From NCBI GenBank assembly GCA_029945375.1, contig CM057063.1, positions 1,671,894 through 1,735,893 of the forward strand: a stretch of 64,000 bases of DNA, in the 5' to 3' direction. The notes beneath the pieces were generated by a model, which was not told where the DNA came from, made no database searches, and saw only the letters and a list, made by a program, of their open reading frames with translations. The translations under genes were made by a program, and so were the position numbers. Below, piece after piece: positions 22,972 through 35,305 of the stretch. The number at the start of each line of letters is the position of its first letter. Position 1 is the first letter of the stretch. This DNA is from Agaricus subrufescens. Lineage: Eukaryota; Basidiomycota; Agaricomycetes; Agaricales; Agaricaceae.

Positions 22972-23539
22972 CTAGAGCTTGGATTTCGCAGACTTGAGGA
23001 CATTGTCGAGTTTTGTTGCCAGCATGATGTTACCCTTTGTTTTGAGTTTGCCGGTCATGAAGGCCTTCTGGCCGTTGAGCTAGATTGATAAAAGCCGTCA
23101 ATGAGAATAAAAGTCGTGCACGAGGGTGGGTGATGACTGACTTTGCCGCTAGCGAGGTCAACGAGGACATCGTCGGCAAGGATGATTGTAACATCAGCTT
23201 TGGGAGTGGCCTTTCCCTTGTATACAGTTCCTGTCTTCTTCACATCGATGGTCCATGTGGCAGTTTCCCCATCCTTGGAGACTTGCAGCTCGAATATGCC
23301 GTTAGTCTAAGTAAAGCCGAAGATTAGGTCTGAGATTGGGGAGGCTCATTGGGGTAAGAGAAAAAAAAAAAAAGAGAAGAACCTTTTTCATCAGGGCCTG
23401 CCTTTCAGCGTCGCTGGACTTGGCAAAGCCGGCCTGAAGGCTGGCAAGGAGGTCGGAGGACTAGGGGCGGACATGAGTGGTTGGGAGAGAGGGCTCGGGT
23501 AGGAAGAACCTTGAAGCCGGGAACCTTGATGTCTGACAT
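22972..23539 (-). CDS. SCP2 sterol-binding domain protein, peroxisomal
   Basis: Four exons encode about 126 residues: the start MSDIKVPGFK at 23539, then SSDLLASLQAGFAKSSDAERQ, TNGIFELQVSKDGETATW, and LNGQKAFMTGKLKTKGNIM with the stop at 22972. This is essentially a free-standing SCP2 fold, which binds sterols, fatty acids or acyl-CoA in a hydrophobic tunnel. The last three residues are SKL, a canonical PTS1 signal, so the protein should be imported into peroxisomes. Such small SCP2 proteins support beta-oxidation. A poly-A run (23359-23372) lies in the intron between the second and third exons. It converges on MGM1 with 195 bp between stops. Confidence 0.93.
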
Positions 23540-24683
23540 TTGGCTCGACGTGTGTGCAGGAGACAGATGGGGGGAGGAGGGAGGGAGGTTGAATGTGTTT
23601 ACTTTACTGAGAGCCGGGTGACATATGATTAATTCGCGGGTAGGCGCATATGTGACATGTGATCTGGATCTCAGGCGCTGGCTCTGGTGCAGACCGTGAA
23701 ACGCAGCGGCGACTGCGGCTGCTCTGGCACGGACGACAGCGCCTCCAGCGCCCGGGTGACCCAGCAGGCGTGATCGCCTTATTCACGCGGCTTGCTAAGG
23801 TGCGAACGTAAGGCGGGCTCTGGACGTAAGCCACCCAGGCTGCTTCATCAGCCAGTCACACGTCTTCGCGCATTTGGTCATGTTGCTTTTCTGGCACCGA
23901 ACTTTTGATCCGCTCGACCCTAGATCCCAGGAGCCATCTCGACGAACGCAGCGTGCTCACAGGCTCACCCGTCCGCGCCCAGCCAATCGCAGGCGTTCAC
24001 GGGATTACTCTAATCGAGCTGAGAACAAATCTCGCTAAAGGCCCTTCTTCCGGAACCCTGATCACAAGGCGTTGCCCTGGAGCAAATTCGAGTGTAATCA
24101 AACACAGGGTCGCGCTATTAGACTTTTCCAGACTTGTCCACACACTCCTTCATGGATCAGGTGCATTTTTGATTCGTTAGCCGGCCCCTCGCAAATGACC
24201 TGTGTTACAAAGGCTGTTTCTGGCCCAAAGCACTTTTTTAACCCGGCCATGCACCGAAATGATTTATGAATAGGAACGTCCATGCCCCTTTGCTGTCGTT
24301 CTTTTCTACATTCCCTTCACCTTTTTTCCGGCCCACTCCTTTAATTCCTTTCCTTCTCGCTCGCTCTCTCTTTCTGTCCTTGGTCGCCCCCCCCCCCTCC
24401 CGTCTTCGACTTGAGCCTGGGCCCCACTAGCGCAAAAAAAAAAACAGGATGCCCGTCTCGTGCCGTTTTTCAGAGGAACACCCCAACGAAATATGTCTCT
24501 GCTCTGTCTGCCACCTCTCCTCCGACCTATTCCCAAGACGACAAGACGGAAAGATTGTGTTGCCTGGTCTCCCAACGAGTAAAGGTGTGTGTATCCCTCC
24601 GTATCTTGGTTGACGCAACGTCAACTGGACTCTTTGTTTTGCAATGGCGTCCCCCAGGGTCGCCCACAGCCCTAGGTTTTGCC
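23540..24683. other. Intergenic, no gene seen
   Basis: This 1.1 kb region holds divergent 5' regions of the SCP2 gene and the next hypothetical gene. A GC-rich block sits near 23690-23770, a long C tract near 24390, and an A tract near 24434. The open frame leading into the next gene from 24411 crosses these tracts and is probably UTR. Confidence 0.45.
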
Positions 24684-25597
24684 ATGGCGTCCTCAGAGGC
24701 CCCAGCCCTAGGCGCAGAATACCCACCATCGACGGCACTGACTGATGCCCAGGAATTGGCACAGGGGTCATTTCGCCTCTCACCACCACTTGGGCCAAAT
24801 CATTTGGCCCCAGTTTCCGGTACGCATTAATTTGCTTGTCTGATTTTTCCATCGCGTAACATACATTCTTGGTATTGTCAAACAGTACCACTTCAGGTGA
24901 CGTCTCCTATCACGGCAGAGCGCGCCAATCGACCTCGTGTACGGTCGAATACACGTACCAATGGGCCCGGACCTTCATTTGGGCGGTTCACTAATAATAC
25001 TGCAGCTGGTACGGTTGCATTTTGTTAACCCTGATTGCGGTATTGCTGACGATAACTATCATTGCCTCAGATAGCCCCAGTGGAATTCCAGAATCTTCAT
25101 CGGGATCCCCCACACCCAACAACCGAGCTGAAGCCCATACCCGCTCACCAAATCATCGATCGCGGCCTCGTTCACGTTCACAGTCGTACCACACAGCGAC
25201 GACTGCCGTTTCGAATCCGTATCCAATGCTAGTCGAGGCATCTTACCCGAGGCCAGCTGGCAAATCCCCGCCAGACAGCCGAGCCAAAGCTTCGGCACAT
25301 GAATCGACACCATTGTATTCCCCGCCCCCAGCGTCTACGTCCAACAACTTGGGAAACAACAGTCCCGCCGCCCCGGCGCTGAAATTCTGCCCGCCGTTTG
25401 TGGCGTCTGACCGCATAGCGTTGCCACCGAGCAGTGATGCCGCTAAGGAGGGTGTGACGATGATTCCGTGGAGTGCGCGCCGCAGAAAGCAAAAGTACCG
25501 TTCGGGGTTTGATTCCGGTACGGGCCAGGGGAAGAGCAAGACGATGTTTAGATATTACGGGCCGGACAATATGGACAGCGACACCAAACAGCGGTGA
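24684..25597 (+). CDS. Hypothetical protein, low-complexity, Ser/Pro-rich
   Basis: I do not recognise this gene. Exons 24684-24819, 24886-25008 and 25071-25597 join in frame to 261 residues (start MASSEAP). The sequence is mostly disordered, rich in Ser, Pro, Asn and Arg, with RSRPRSRSQSYH in the middle. The C-terminus is more constrained and basic: PWSARRRKQKYRSGFDSG followed by SKTMFRYYGPDN. No signal peptide or membrane span is present. The open frame extends upstream to 24411, so a longer N-terminus is possible. It lies head to tail with MAF1, 386 bp upstream of its start. Confidence 0.6.
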
Positions 25598-25983
25598 ACG
25601 GCGCACCGCGCTGATGAAAGCAGTCGTATATATTTTTTCCTATACTGTTTGTAATGCAATCACCGTGCCAGAGCGGGCGGCTCACAAAAATACATGTTGC
25701 CGCCGAGAACGTGAGAAGGGCCAAACAGGGCCAAACAGCAGGCCGCTGGGGAACGTGCGCCGCGGGCAGCAGCCGGGCGGCGGGCCTGGCGAGGAGAACA
25801 CGCAGAAGGGCCCGTCCGCGAATAGGACCAGCCCAGAGTCCGTGCGGCGGAGCGAGACGCAGTGAGACCGAAAATGGAAAGGGGTCTCCTGACACACAGG
25901 CCTCGCCCCGGCCTCGCGCTCTCCCCCATCCCCCGCCCGCCACCCCCCTCCCCGCCCGCTCCCCGCCGCCCGCTCCCCCGCCC
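25598..25983 (+). promoter_or_regulatory. 5' region of MAF1
   Basis: The spacer between the hypothetical gene and MAF1 is C-rich near the start codon (CCCCCTCCCCGCCC-like tracts at 25935-25980). The MAF1 frame stays open upstream to 25654, but the predicted peptide is low-complexity Pro/Arg and does not belong to the family. Confidence 0.4.
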
Positions 25984-27039
25984 ATGAAGTACATCGAGAA
26001 TCCCGCCCTCGCCCGCCTCGCCCAGTCCCTCACCCACGAGGGTCCAGAGTGCGCCGTCCACACTCGCATGGAGGCCTACAGCTGCAAGAACATCAAGCGC
26101 GACAAGAAGCTCTTCAAGACCCTCGAATCCGCATACAAGGACGAGGTCTCCAACTCGCCTCCCCTCCCGTCGTGGCTCTCCCTCGACCAGGAGGCCGAAA
26201 TGACCCCCTTTGGTCCCATCGACAAGCATGCTTCTAGAAAGACCCTCTACCTGCTCATTGCCACCCTCAACATTGCTTTCCCGGACTACGAGTTCTCGGA
26301 CGTCCGCCCCTCCCACTTTGTCAAAGAGAAGAACGGCGCAGGCGTCCTCAACTCCCTCAGCAACACCCTCGTGTCTCCGCAACGTGCTGGGATAGCCGCT
26401 CCGAGATCTTACTCCTCCTACCCTCCCGCCGCACCAGACATCTTTCCACCTCCTTCGACTTCGCCCTACAGCCAAGTAATACCCAGCCCTCTGAGTCCCC
26501 CACCCATCGTGTCCGGAACCCACCCCGCGCTGTTCCGGCTCATTGATGAGGTCATCGGCCTCTCAGACTGTGAAGTGTTTTCATACACTCCCGAGATCGA
26601 AGCCGACCCACACGCAAATGACTTTTCCGATGATGAAGAAGACGCTCCTTCAACTGGGGAAGAAGAGTCCTCATCCGATGATGATGCGACCTTCGAGTTT
26701 GACAACTATGACATCGACGAAGTCAGGCCTCCCCTTGACTCCCGATTTTCCACGTCTGCTCTCGATTCTGCCCATCCCGAGGACTCCCCATACAACAATA
26801 CCCATGGAAAACACCGTGGAGTGTTGTTATGGTCATCCCACTGGTTCTTCCTGAACCGAAAGTTGAGACGAATACTATATATTTCCGTTTGGGCCCGTTC
26901 CAGGGGCATGGGACGATCATGGCACGAAGACGAGTACGAAGCCGAACCCTTGTCAAGCTCCTTTTCTGAAAGGTTCAAGGCTTGGCAAGGCAGCGCAGGT
27001 GCTGGCGCCCGAGCTATGGGATTGACAACTGTAGCTTGA
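25984..27039 (+). CDS. MAF1: MAF1, repressor of RNA polymerase III
   Basis: The single open frame codes for 351 residues from MKYIENPALARLAQ, the family's usual start. The N-terminal MAF1 block includes GPECAVHTRMEAYSCKNI and RDKKLFKTLESAY. The central block includes TLYLLIATLNIAFPDYEFSDVRPSHFVKE. An acidic linker follows (FSDDEEDAPSTGEEESSSDD), then LLWSSHWFFLNRKLRRILYI, corresponding to the conserved C box (LWSF..FFYNKKLKR). Maf1 binds Pol III and blocks tRNA and 5S transcription when nutrients are low; its Ser-rich linker is a typical phosphorylation target. The basic run KRDKK may help nuclear import. It appears intronless, unusual for this window; a hidden intron near the C-terminus cannot be excluded. 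Confidence 0.93.
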   Translation: MKYIENPALARLAQSLTHEGPECAVHTRMEAYSCKNIKRDKKLFKTLESAYKDEVSNSPPLPSWLSLDQEAEMTPFGPIDKHASRKTLYLLIATLNIAFPDYEFSDVRPSHFVKEKNGAGVLNSLSNTLVSPQRAGIAAPRSYSSYPPAAPDIFPPPSTSPYSQVIPSPLSPPPIVSGTHPALFRLIDEVIGLSDCEVFSYTPEIEADPHANDFSDDEEDAPSTGEEESSSDDDATFEFDNYDIDEVRPPLDSRFSTSALDSAHPEDSPYNNTHGKHRGVLLWSSHWFFLNRKLRRILYISVWARSRGMGRSWHEDEYEAEPLSSSFSERFKAWQGSAGAGARAMGLTTVA

Positions 27040-30000
27040 GTGTGAGTATGCCTACGTTTTGGATTGTTGATTCGATTGTTTGAACATACCCCTTTCCTAG
27101 AGTTGATACCACTGCTTTTTTGTATGTACTTCCAACATTGCCGGGGAACGTTCTTCAGTGTATATTAGTGTTGACTGTATGATTGGTTGAGCTTGGGCCC
27201 GTGTTTCGATTCTCTTCTTGGACTACTTACTCACTTCTTAATGGGTCTATTTCCTCCTATGCACAACCAAATTCAGAATTTTTTTTTTGAATATTCTGAC
27301 CGGAATCAAGTTGAAGGTCTAGCCTTGGGAGTTGGGCTGTGAGCGGGGTCGGATGCCATGAATGCTAGCATTCATTGCTGTTCCAGCAATAATAGGTTCG
27401 AAGATGCGGAGCCGGAAGCCAAGAGCGATCGCAGAAAGAAGCTAGTAACAGCAAGAATTGATGTGACCGCAAATCGTCAAGTGGGGAGCACAAATAAACC
27501 TCATTGCCGGTGAAAAGTTGAGGAAACTGGATATGGTGCCTGACGCTAGAAGTGTAACGGACGGCCGGTGTGAAGGGGGGGAGTGTGCTTTGCCTTGTGT
27601 GGGTTTTTTGAGCAAAAATTCTGAAATGAGTCTATCGATGACTGGAAAACGTGTCATGTGATCGTGTAGACAAATCATTTATTTTGATGCGGTGCGGTCA
27701 AAATACTCGCGGAAAAAAATAATCCTCTCGTTTCTATTCGTTACTCCGGAACGACGCTTAACTTTATCGGATAAATGATAAGACCGGAAGGTTGTTTGTT
27801 GGTAAGAAATAGGCTGCGTTGGCAGAGGCCTACGACCGCATATATATGCGAAGTGGAATGCGTCTATAAATAGCCTAGGTTACCGTCTTAGTCGTTTTGT
27901 TACGCTAGCGGTCAGCTATTGTCTGGTAATTCTGGAAACAAGTCGGCTTATTACCGTTTATCAAGTATAATGATCACTATCAACTGAACCGTACGACTTG
28001 ATAATCTTTCTCTACCTTTCCTGATCAGGCCATTGCCGACTTGCCGATGGCCTCTTAGCCTCATAGGCTTCCTTATCCGCATTCACCGAGGACATTCCAG
28101 TTGGATCACCTTAGAAAAGGTACCCCTCGTGCCTTTGGCCAATCTCAGTGGGGCTGGCTCCCATCGCTGATCCTCCAGACCCGGACAACAACGTCTAACT
28201 TGGATTCTGTACTGGTTCTCGACATGTTTACAAAAAAAAAGACTTTTTTGAATCTGAATCCGCAGCTTCTGATTTTTAGGTTTCGCTTGTGAAAACAAAA
28301 CACTTACAATCGCTTGTATCAGAAACAACGTTACGCTCTGTCAGAGTCACGGTTTAATGTCCCGGGGATTACTGTCCGGGTCCGTGATAATGGCTCGATT
28401 CCATTGCTGCCGTTAATCTATTTATGATGTCTACATCTTTTTTACATCTACTGTGTGCGACTTTCATCATATTACCTATGCGACTGTTGCATTCCTGTCT
28501 TAAGTATGGATCATTACCCGGTTGGTCACCCTCGAATTTACATCACTCAATGCCTTCCAAGGCAACTATCATACTACATAGCGTATGAGAGGAAGGATGT
28601 ATTCATGAATTCTGATCGGGCTCGCGGGAGGTTGACCGTTTCCTTTGATACGAGGTGAGAGAGGTTCTGAGTCCATTCGGTCCCCCCCGGTGATCTGAGG
28701 CACGAAATGTGATTAATTCCGGGAATGCTAGTGCTCGGGCAGGTTATTTGTGTACCCGCGAACAAAGCATATGGGGGACTCGACGACTAGAGCTTTCCAC
28801 AGACCATCCATCGACTAGTATATATCTGACACTTCCTGATCCGATGATATCCCACATGACGGTGATATCCTACACGATGCTTGACCATTCCTGAACCATG
28901 CATATCTAACAAATCTGGGGTTTCCACGATGATCATGGATTTATGGGTGACACGGTTAACACTGGCTTCATATCACGCGACCCGGTGCGTGGTCCCCACA
29001 TTGTGTACAGGATCTCTCGCTTACTTGGCCGACAGATGAAGATGTTGGGTTGAATGATGACCACGGCAATGTAACAGCTTATGGTGGGGCGGCATCAACC
29101 AGTGATTGATTGTGGTAGGAAACGGAGCGCAGAAATGCCAGCCGTCACCATGGCCAGCACTACCTTCCACGGCAGGTTCTGTATTTGACCTGCATGGGAC
29201 ATATTGATGCTGTGTCCATATGATCATCTGTAGCGGTGTTCACAAGTCATCTCCAGCATCCATCTTCTATGCAATTAATAGCTATAGCTATGCATGAGTA
29301 TAAATTTCCACTGCATCATGATCCCTGGAACTACTTTAGTGGAGACCTCCCACAGGCCTTCATTCTTCTCGTTCCCGAAGGGAATCACAGCATCAAACCA
29401 CAGGCCTATTCTCTGATATCACAAAGATAATTTTTCCTTATTCACTCAGAATCCGTACCCGTGAGACGAGTGGGATAGCCATTCCGAAAATGGCCCCAAT
29501 ACGACAAGTACATCAATAGAACTGTCAGTTTGCCCTACCGCATTCTCGCCAAGCTCTTGTGCTTAGGGCTTGCGCTTATTTCGGGCGGAGCTCAGTTATA
29601 TGACAAAGTAGTTCTTCTTCACCGTGGCGTTTAGTATGAAAGATTCTACGACAACCATTGACCGTGTAACTCGGTGATATATCGTCGCAAAATGAAGAAA
29701 ACGCCCCCATATCGTAACTCCGAGGGTATGGTTTATGTTACGATGTCGCTAGAAAGGTCCTGCGCTATCTATATGGAACACAACAGTGGCGCAGTAATGA
29801 TGAGACCAGGCATGTCGGCTGTCACAGTTATTCTGGGAGTTATGGTACCCTGTGATCAACATAAAGTTGCAAACAGGTCCGATTTGTTACCGACTTTAGG
29901 ACCAATAAATAATCCTGACCACATGTAGGTTTCAGTCATCACGATTCAAACTGCTCACTGAATAATGTCTGCCCCTTTCCCGCTACACAGTGAAAGGAGT

Positions 30001-30410
30001 TTTTTTGTATAGAGCGAAACATATGAATGCGACCTCATCCTTTTGAAAACCCATCGCCGTATTCGTCATATTAGGAACGTTTTACTGAACTCTTAACTGA
30101 GGTGGCTATCACCAGATTTAAGATTCGTCTTGAGCCGACCGGAAAATTGTTATAGCAAAGCGACAAGAGGCGCTGTACGTGCCTCTGTCAAGTCAAAGCC
30201 GTAAACCTAGATGTACTCGCGAGCATCCCAGCCTGAGATCATCTGAACGATGATCCACGCGATTTCCCCTTAACCACCCAAGAACGTGCGCCAAAATGCT
30301 TCATGAAACCCTCTCCACAGAATCTAAAAACCCACGGCGCTGCATTTGCTGTTTTACTCGATCGGCTCGGGTCAAAGGGGTCGGAAGACGGAAGGACGCG
30401 GATAAATTTA
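27040..30410. other. Gene-poor stretch of 3.4 kb
   Basis: I find no protein domain, tRNA or rRNA here, only scattered ORFs under 90 codons. It is the largest empty stretch in a window where most spacers are under 1 kb. It could be degraded transposon DNA or host a noncoding transcript; neither can be shown by eye. The 3' UTRs of MAF1 and the LYR gene occupy its ends. Confidence 0.5.
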
Positions 30411-30845
30411 TCAGGGATCTGACATGGAGTCGGGATACATCCTCTTAAGGTGTCGGTATTTTCGGAGAGAGTATAACGCCAAGGTTTCTTCGAAGAAAGC
30501 TTAATACTGCATTGCAAAGTATAGGAGTCTAGAGATAACTGAGGACACACCTTTCTTGATATATTCTCCCATACGGATAGCCTTCTCAATGTCGTCCCGA
30601 TTCGTCAAATTCCTGTTTTCTTGATGGGGATTAGTAAGAGTACGAAAAAAACAGCTAGGGTGATGCACTTTCAAACAGTCTCCGCACTCTTCCATTGAAG
30701 TCGTAACTAATGGTAAAAGTGAGCACGGCCGACGGCCGGGGAGAGGTGTATGCTCGACTAACGCAGGGTCCGGGTAATCTCGTCCAAGCTGACGAAGTTC
30801 CTTGTACAAAGCAAGGGCTCTTTGGCGGGTAAGGTTACCAGCCAT
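30411..30845 (-). CDS. LYR-motif protein, ETFRF1/LYRM5-like
   Basis: Four small exons (30845-30763, 30706-30669, 30619-30551, 30499-30411) give 279 nt, or 92 residues, in frame. The start is MAGNLTRQRALALYKELRQL, where the Leu-Tyr-Lys triad is the LYR-type motif, followed by GRDYPDPAYDFNGRVRRLF, NRNLTNRDDIEKAIRMGEYI and ALYSLRKYRHLKRMYP. Order and length match ETFRF1 (LYRM5), which in mitochondria binds the electron-transfer flavoprotein and removes FAD. Other LYR proteins serve Fe-S delivery or complex I assembly, so the exact role is inferred. The acceptor at 30500 (ATTAAG) is unusual but needed for frame. The upstream frame is open to 30944. Confidence 0.85.
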
Positions 30846-31484
30846 GAACCCGGGGAGGATTGAACCAGTCAAGTCCCAGTCGAGCCCAGAGTCAGAGGGC
30901 GTGGGAACACTGTGATAATAATAGATTGTTACTATTCGGTGCATGCGGAATTTCTAAGTCTGCTATTGGCCTTTGAATCTATAAACGTTTCTCCCCTGCA
31001 TTTTGTGTCGTGTGCCACTTAACGCTAGATCCCCGGGCGGGAGCCCTGATCGAGGCGTCTCGATCCTCTAAAGTACTACTAATCTACTTACCTTCTTACT
31101 GATGATCAGCGGAACTGAAAACTCAGACTGCACGGGGTCATGTCATATACACTTCGCCTACCTGTTGGGTTGCCTCAGCGTGTTTGCTGTTAAGATCATT
31201 CTGACAGGGCGATGCTACAAATGTTACCGATGGGTCCGAATCTCGAGATCGGCCAGGAACAATAAATACCCCTTAGCAGCGCGGAAACCAGTGCCAGCCG
31301 ATGGACGAACTTACACTTTCCATTTATGGTATGCGACGAACGTGCCATTTTATTGCAATTTTCTTCGCTATAGATATGTGATATAAGAACACATGAGCAC
31401 GGGCTAGTATAGTATAAAGCCCGCGGGTGCCCCCTTCCCACTTTCGCAGCCTCACCTGTCCTCCTGAAGCCACCATCAGCCAAA
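30846..31484 (+). promoter_or_regulatory. Divergent promoter region of LYR gene and PHO84
   Basis: 639 bp separate the two start codons. A TATA-like run (GTATAGTATAAAG) lies at 31407-31419, about 70 bp before the PHO84 ATG, with a pyrimidine-rich leader after it. An AACGTG word near 31338 reads CACGTT on the other strand, which fits the yeast Pho4 site CACGTK; a single hit of this length is weak evidence. Confidence 0.4.
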
Positions 31485-33586
31485 ATGGTCAGCGTAGACG
31501 ACAAGAGCTCCAATGAAGTTAAGGGTGACCTCCATGAGAGCATGTCGCTAGACAGAGCCCGCCGAGCTGCCTTGGCTGAGGTGGATAATGCCGCCTTCTC
31601 GTACGTGGCTCTATTTTTTTTCTCCACCGCTTTGTAATGATTAGGATTTTACATTGTACAGGTGGTTCCACGTTAAGATCTGTATGGTAGCGGGCATCGG
31701 CTTCTTCACAGACGCGTAAGTTCCTTGTTGTCCCTCTGACCGCAGGATTTCAATTCTTCCTTCAAAGCTACGGGATCTTCGCAATTAACATTGCGAGTGT
31801 GATGCTTGGCTATGTGTACGGTAGTACGGGCGCAAAACTCTCTTCCAACCAAGATCTCGGGGTCAAGGTCGCGACCCCTGTCGGCACATTCCTTGGTCAA
31901 CTCTTCTTCGGTTTCCTTGCTGATCAAGTCGGTCGTAAGCGGATGTATGGTGTAGAATTGATGATCATTATTATTGCTACATTCGCCCAAGCATTAGCGG
32001 GGGCGGCACCGTCAGTGAGCGTCATCGGCGCCATCGTCATATGGCGTGGTATTGTGAGTCGTCCTCTCGCACTTTGCCCTTCTTAGCTAATTTCTCCCGA
32101 CAGGCTGGAGTTGGCGTGGGTGGAGACTACCCCTTGTCAGCTGTTATATCGTCAGAGTTTGCATCCACGAGGATCAGAGGTAGGATGATGTGTGCTACAT
32201 TTTCGGCTCAAGGTTGGGGACAGTTCAGTGAGTGTTCTTGATACCGCCTGTCCATCGGCAATTGTTGAAGTTGTCATATTATAGCCGCTGCTCTCGTGGG
32301 CTTGATTTGTGTCGCTGCATACCACGGCCCTATCATACATTCTCCTACCCTTGACCATGTCGCCAACGTCGACCCGATCTGGCGTCTAGTCATTGGCCTT
32401 GGATGTGTCCCCGGTGTTATTGCCCTTTACTTCCGTCTCACTATTCCTGAAACCCCGCGTTTCACAATGGATATTGAGAGGAACATTCAACAAGCTAGCT
32501 CTGACATCAAAGCTGTGATGGCGGGAGGACGAGGATATGTCGACCCAGACGCCACTATCCACCGGGCCGAAGCCCCCCGAGCCTCTTGGTCTGACTTCGT
32601 CGCACACTTTGGTAAATGGGAGAACGGCAAGGTACTCTTGGGCACTAGCTGGAGTTGGTTCGCATTAGATGTGAGTGGTATCCTCCGAGGATACGACTAA
32701 CCCGTATTCAACCTGTATTGCGTATGACTGATATCTATCGTGTAGATCGCCTTCTACGGATTAGGACTCAATAACAGTATCATCTTGGATCAGATTGGTT
32801 TCGGTTCGCCAAAAGCGAGCGTAACTGGCACTCAACGCATTTATGATACCCTCCTGAACACTTGTATTGGGAACTTGATCTTGTCCGTTGCAGGCTTGAT
32901 CCCCGGCTACTACGCATCATTCGTCCTTATCGATTCATGGGGCCGCAAACCCATTCAACTAATGGGTTTCAGCATGCTTACCATTTTGTTTATAATCATG
33001 GGTGAGTGACTGACGAGGAGGACATCAGTCGGAGTGATAAATTTAGCTCAACGCTATTTATAGGCTTTGGCTACGATAAACTTACTGCGACGGACTCCGC
33101 AAAGAAAGCTTTCGTTTTCCTCTACTGCCTCACCAACTTCTTCCAGAACTTCGGACCAAATACGACTACATTCACTGTACCGGGAGAAGCCTTCCCCACT
33201 CGTTATCGTTCCACAGCTCACGGTATTTCGGCCGCGACAGGAAAGCTTGGCGCGATTGTTGCACAAGTCGGTTTTGCTCGTCTGAAGGACCGTAATGGTC
33301 CCAATATGTGGATCAAACACATGTAAGTTGTATTTCGGACAGTTTTTGGAATTCTAATTGATTCTTTCACGAAAACAGCTTGGAAATATTTGCCCTCTTC
33401 ATGCTTACGGGTATCTTTTCCACATTGCTTATTCCCGAGACCAAGCAGAAATCATTGGAAGAGTTGTCCAACGAGAAACAAGAAGGATTCGTCCGTGGTA
33501 AGTAGTTGCACAAATTTTGTAGGTTCTTTTCACTGATTTTTTGTTTTTCCGCTACAGGCGAAATGGGTCACGCTCCCACCTCTTGA
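31485..33586 (+). CDS. PHO84: High-affinity phosphate:H+ symporter, MFS (Pho84 type)
   Basis: Start [13 protein letters not shown]. After splicing the protein of about 540 residues has twelve predicted membrane spans. Family marks include [39 protein letters not shown] (the MFS loop between TM2 and TM3), [53 protein letters not shown] and a C-terminal [12 protein letters not shown]. The aspartates in FFTDAYD and GGDYPLS are the residues implicated in phosphate and proton handling in Pho84 homologues. It acts at the plasma membrane to import inorganic phosphate when it is scarce. About eight introns of 50-70 nt interrupt it, the last just before the terminal GEMGHAPTS. Confidence 0.95.
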
Positions 33587-35305
33587 GCTCCCTCCCCAAA
33601 TTTTCACCTGTTACCCATTCGATATTGTATACTCCATGTTCCCAATTTCATTTTTTCCACTTTTAATTTATGACCACGCCAACCGACATGTCCTGGTTAA
33701 GCTTAAGGTTTCCGGATGTATGTTTCATCATGACATTTGTCGTTCTTCCTTTTCTCCTCATGTACGGTCTTCTCTCCTGTTCTGGATTCGAAGGCGCAAA
33801 TAAAATGGTCATGATCCCTTTACCCTCGATTAAGCAGGTAGGCCGATTTTGAGAATAAGCTTTTAAGATGACTAGTGGAGCTTGCTTCGGACTCGACTAC
33901 TCGTACTACCCATTGGTGATGAAGATCAGATGAGTGTGTGGGCGTCTTAAGCGAAAGAATAGTCAGAATGACAATTAGGGGGAGGTGGGTGAGAAAACTC
34001 CGGTGACAGCGGTGACGTCGGACACTATAGGTGATCCAGCCATTTGTGTGCTTTGAGCTCAAAGATCAACCGGAATGCAGTTAATAATAATACTGTCGAA
34101 ACACATCCCGGCCAATGGTTCCTGTGTAGCATTTCATCTAGAGGGGTATAGAACAACGATACAGGGTCATTTTGGGCAATAATAGTTCAGGAGTGGTAAG
34201 TTCATCACTCAAACGTCACTGACCTTCATACCAGTTTAGCACACATGGGTGGCTGACACATGGTCAGGAACGTCCAAAGCCACTCACAGCTCCGCGAATC
34301 AATCCGATTTCGTCCACGTTAAATTAGTGGCCCAATAAGAAACAGATGGACTAGGAGTCGGATGACTATCGATTACTGCCACATTTGCCAAGACGCTGAT
34401 ATGACATTTAGATGCTTCTTTGAACGTGCGTCGGCCACTCTCCGGTCTCGCGGTCAGTGCTCGGTTTCCACCGACGAAAAATTATCAGAAACTTATTTCC
34501 AAATGCTCATGATCTCGAGGTTATACAACTGACTGAAAATTTCCTTACTCCTAGACTGATTAGAAATCCTACCGGGACCGCTAGGATCAGGACCATCGCA
34601 TTCTTCAAATACGGCGTAAGGCCGGGAAGACCTTTTTCCACTTCCCACATGGCAATTACTCCCCATCATTCAATCGAACTTAGCCCGTCAAGCCCACCGA
34701 GATCACTCATAACACGCTTTATGAGCCTCGTGTGTTCACGACGCTTTGTCTATCGTCACATTATGCGACTTTCTAACTTCTCTTCTGGTATATTTGGTTC
34801 TCTTCGGGTTGTACCGGACGCGGCTGCAATCTACGTTCGAAACGTTCGCACTCCAACTGCGATAATTGGGACGTTAAGAAGCCCATATCAGGCAAAATAA
34901 GCGCATTCCTCACGGTGTCATTGTCAAAAATGAGCAACGCGCCAGAAGGTCAATGACAAGGTCGAAGGTAGACGCATTAGGTTCCAGACTCCCAGCAGAT
35001 GGTTATGTAGATCGCGAGGAGAGTGCCTTGAATAGACCCGTTAGGAGCAGCCAAATTTAGAAGTTCACGGGATATAAGGGGCTAAGCCCGACAAAACCGG
35101 AAAAGAGGCTCCCACGGCGCCGGCGGAATGCACTGGGTTGCGTTAAACAAGCCAAAGATACTCTGCAGGCAGGACAGGGGATATTGCATTATGCAGTATG
35201 TACAACAGCTTAATCAGAAGGTGTGTCAAGTCCTTGCATCAGACTTTGACTTTTTCTGTGACAACGGCGATCAAATTGAATCTATTCAGCATAGGCCTCA
35301 CAAAA
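33587..35305. other. Intergenic 1.7 kb, no supported gene
   Basis: This lies between the convergent 3' ends of PHO84 and NOP15. One 147-codon open frame at 34457-34900 (plus) has an even, non-repetitive composition but no family resemblance, no clear introns and no promoter-like context, so I do not call it. Confidence 0.4.

Noticed and set aside
25654..25983. In-frame 110-codon N-terminal extension of MAF1
   Set aside because: The family begins at MKYIENPAL; the extension is Pro/Arg low complexity over a C-rich leader.
25660..26523. 287-codon open frame antisense to MAF1
   Set aside because: It is the GC-rich shadow of MAF1 codons; composition is Gly/Arg/Val low-complexity and no family resemblance exists.
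34457..34900. 147-codon open frame between PHO84 and NOP15
   Set aside because: No domain, no neighbouring exons and no conservation that I can recognise.
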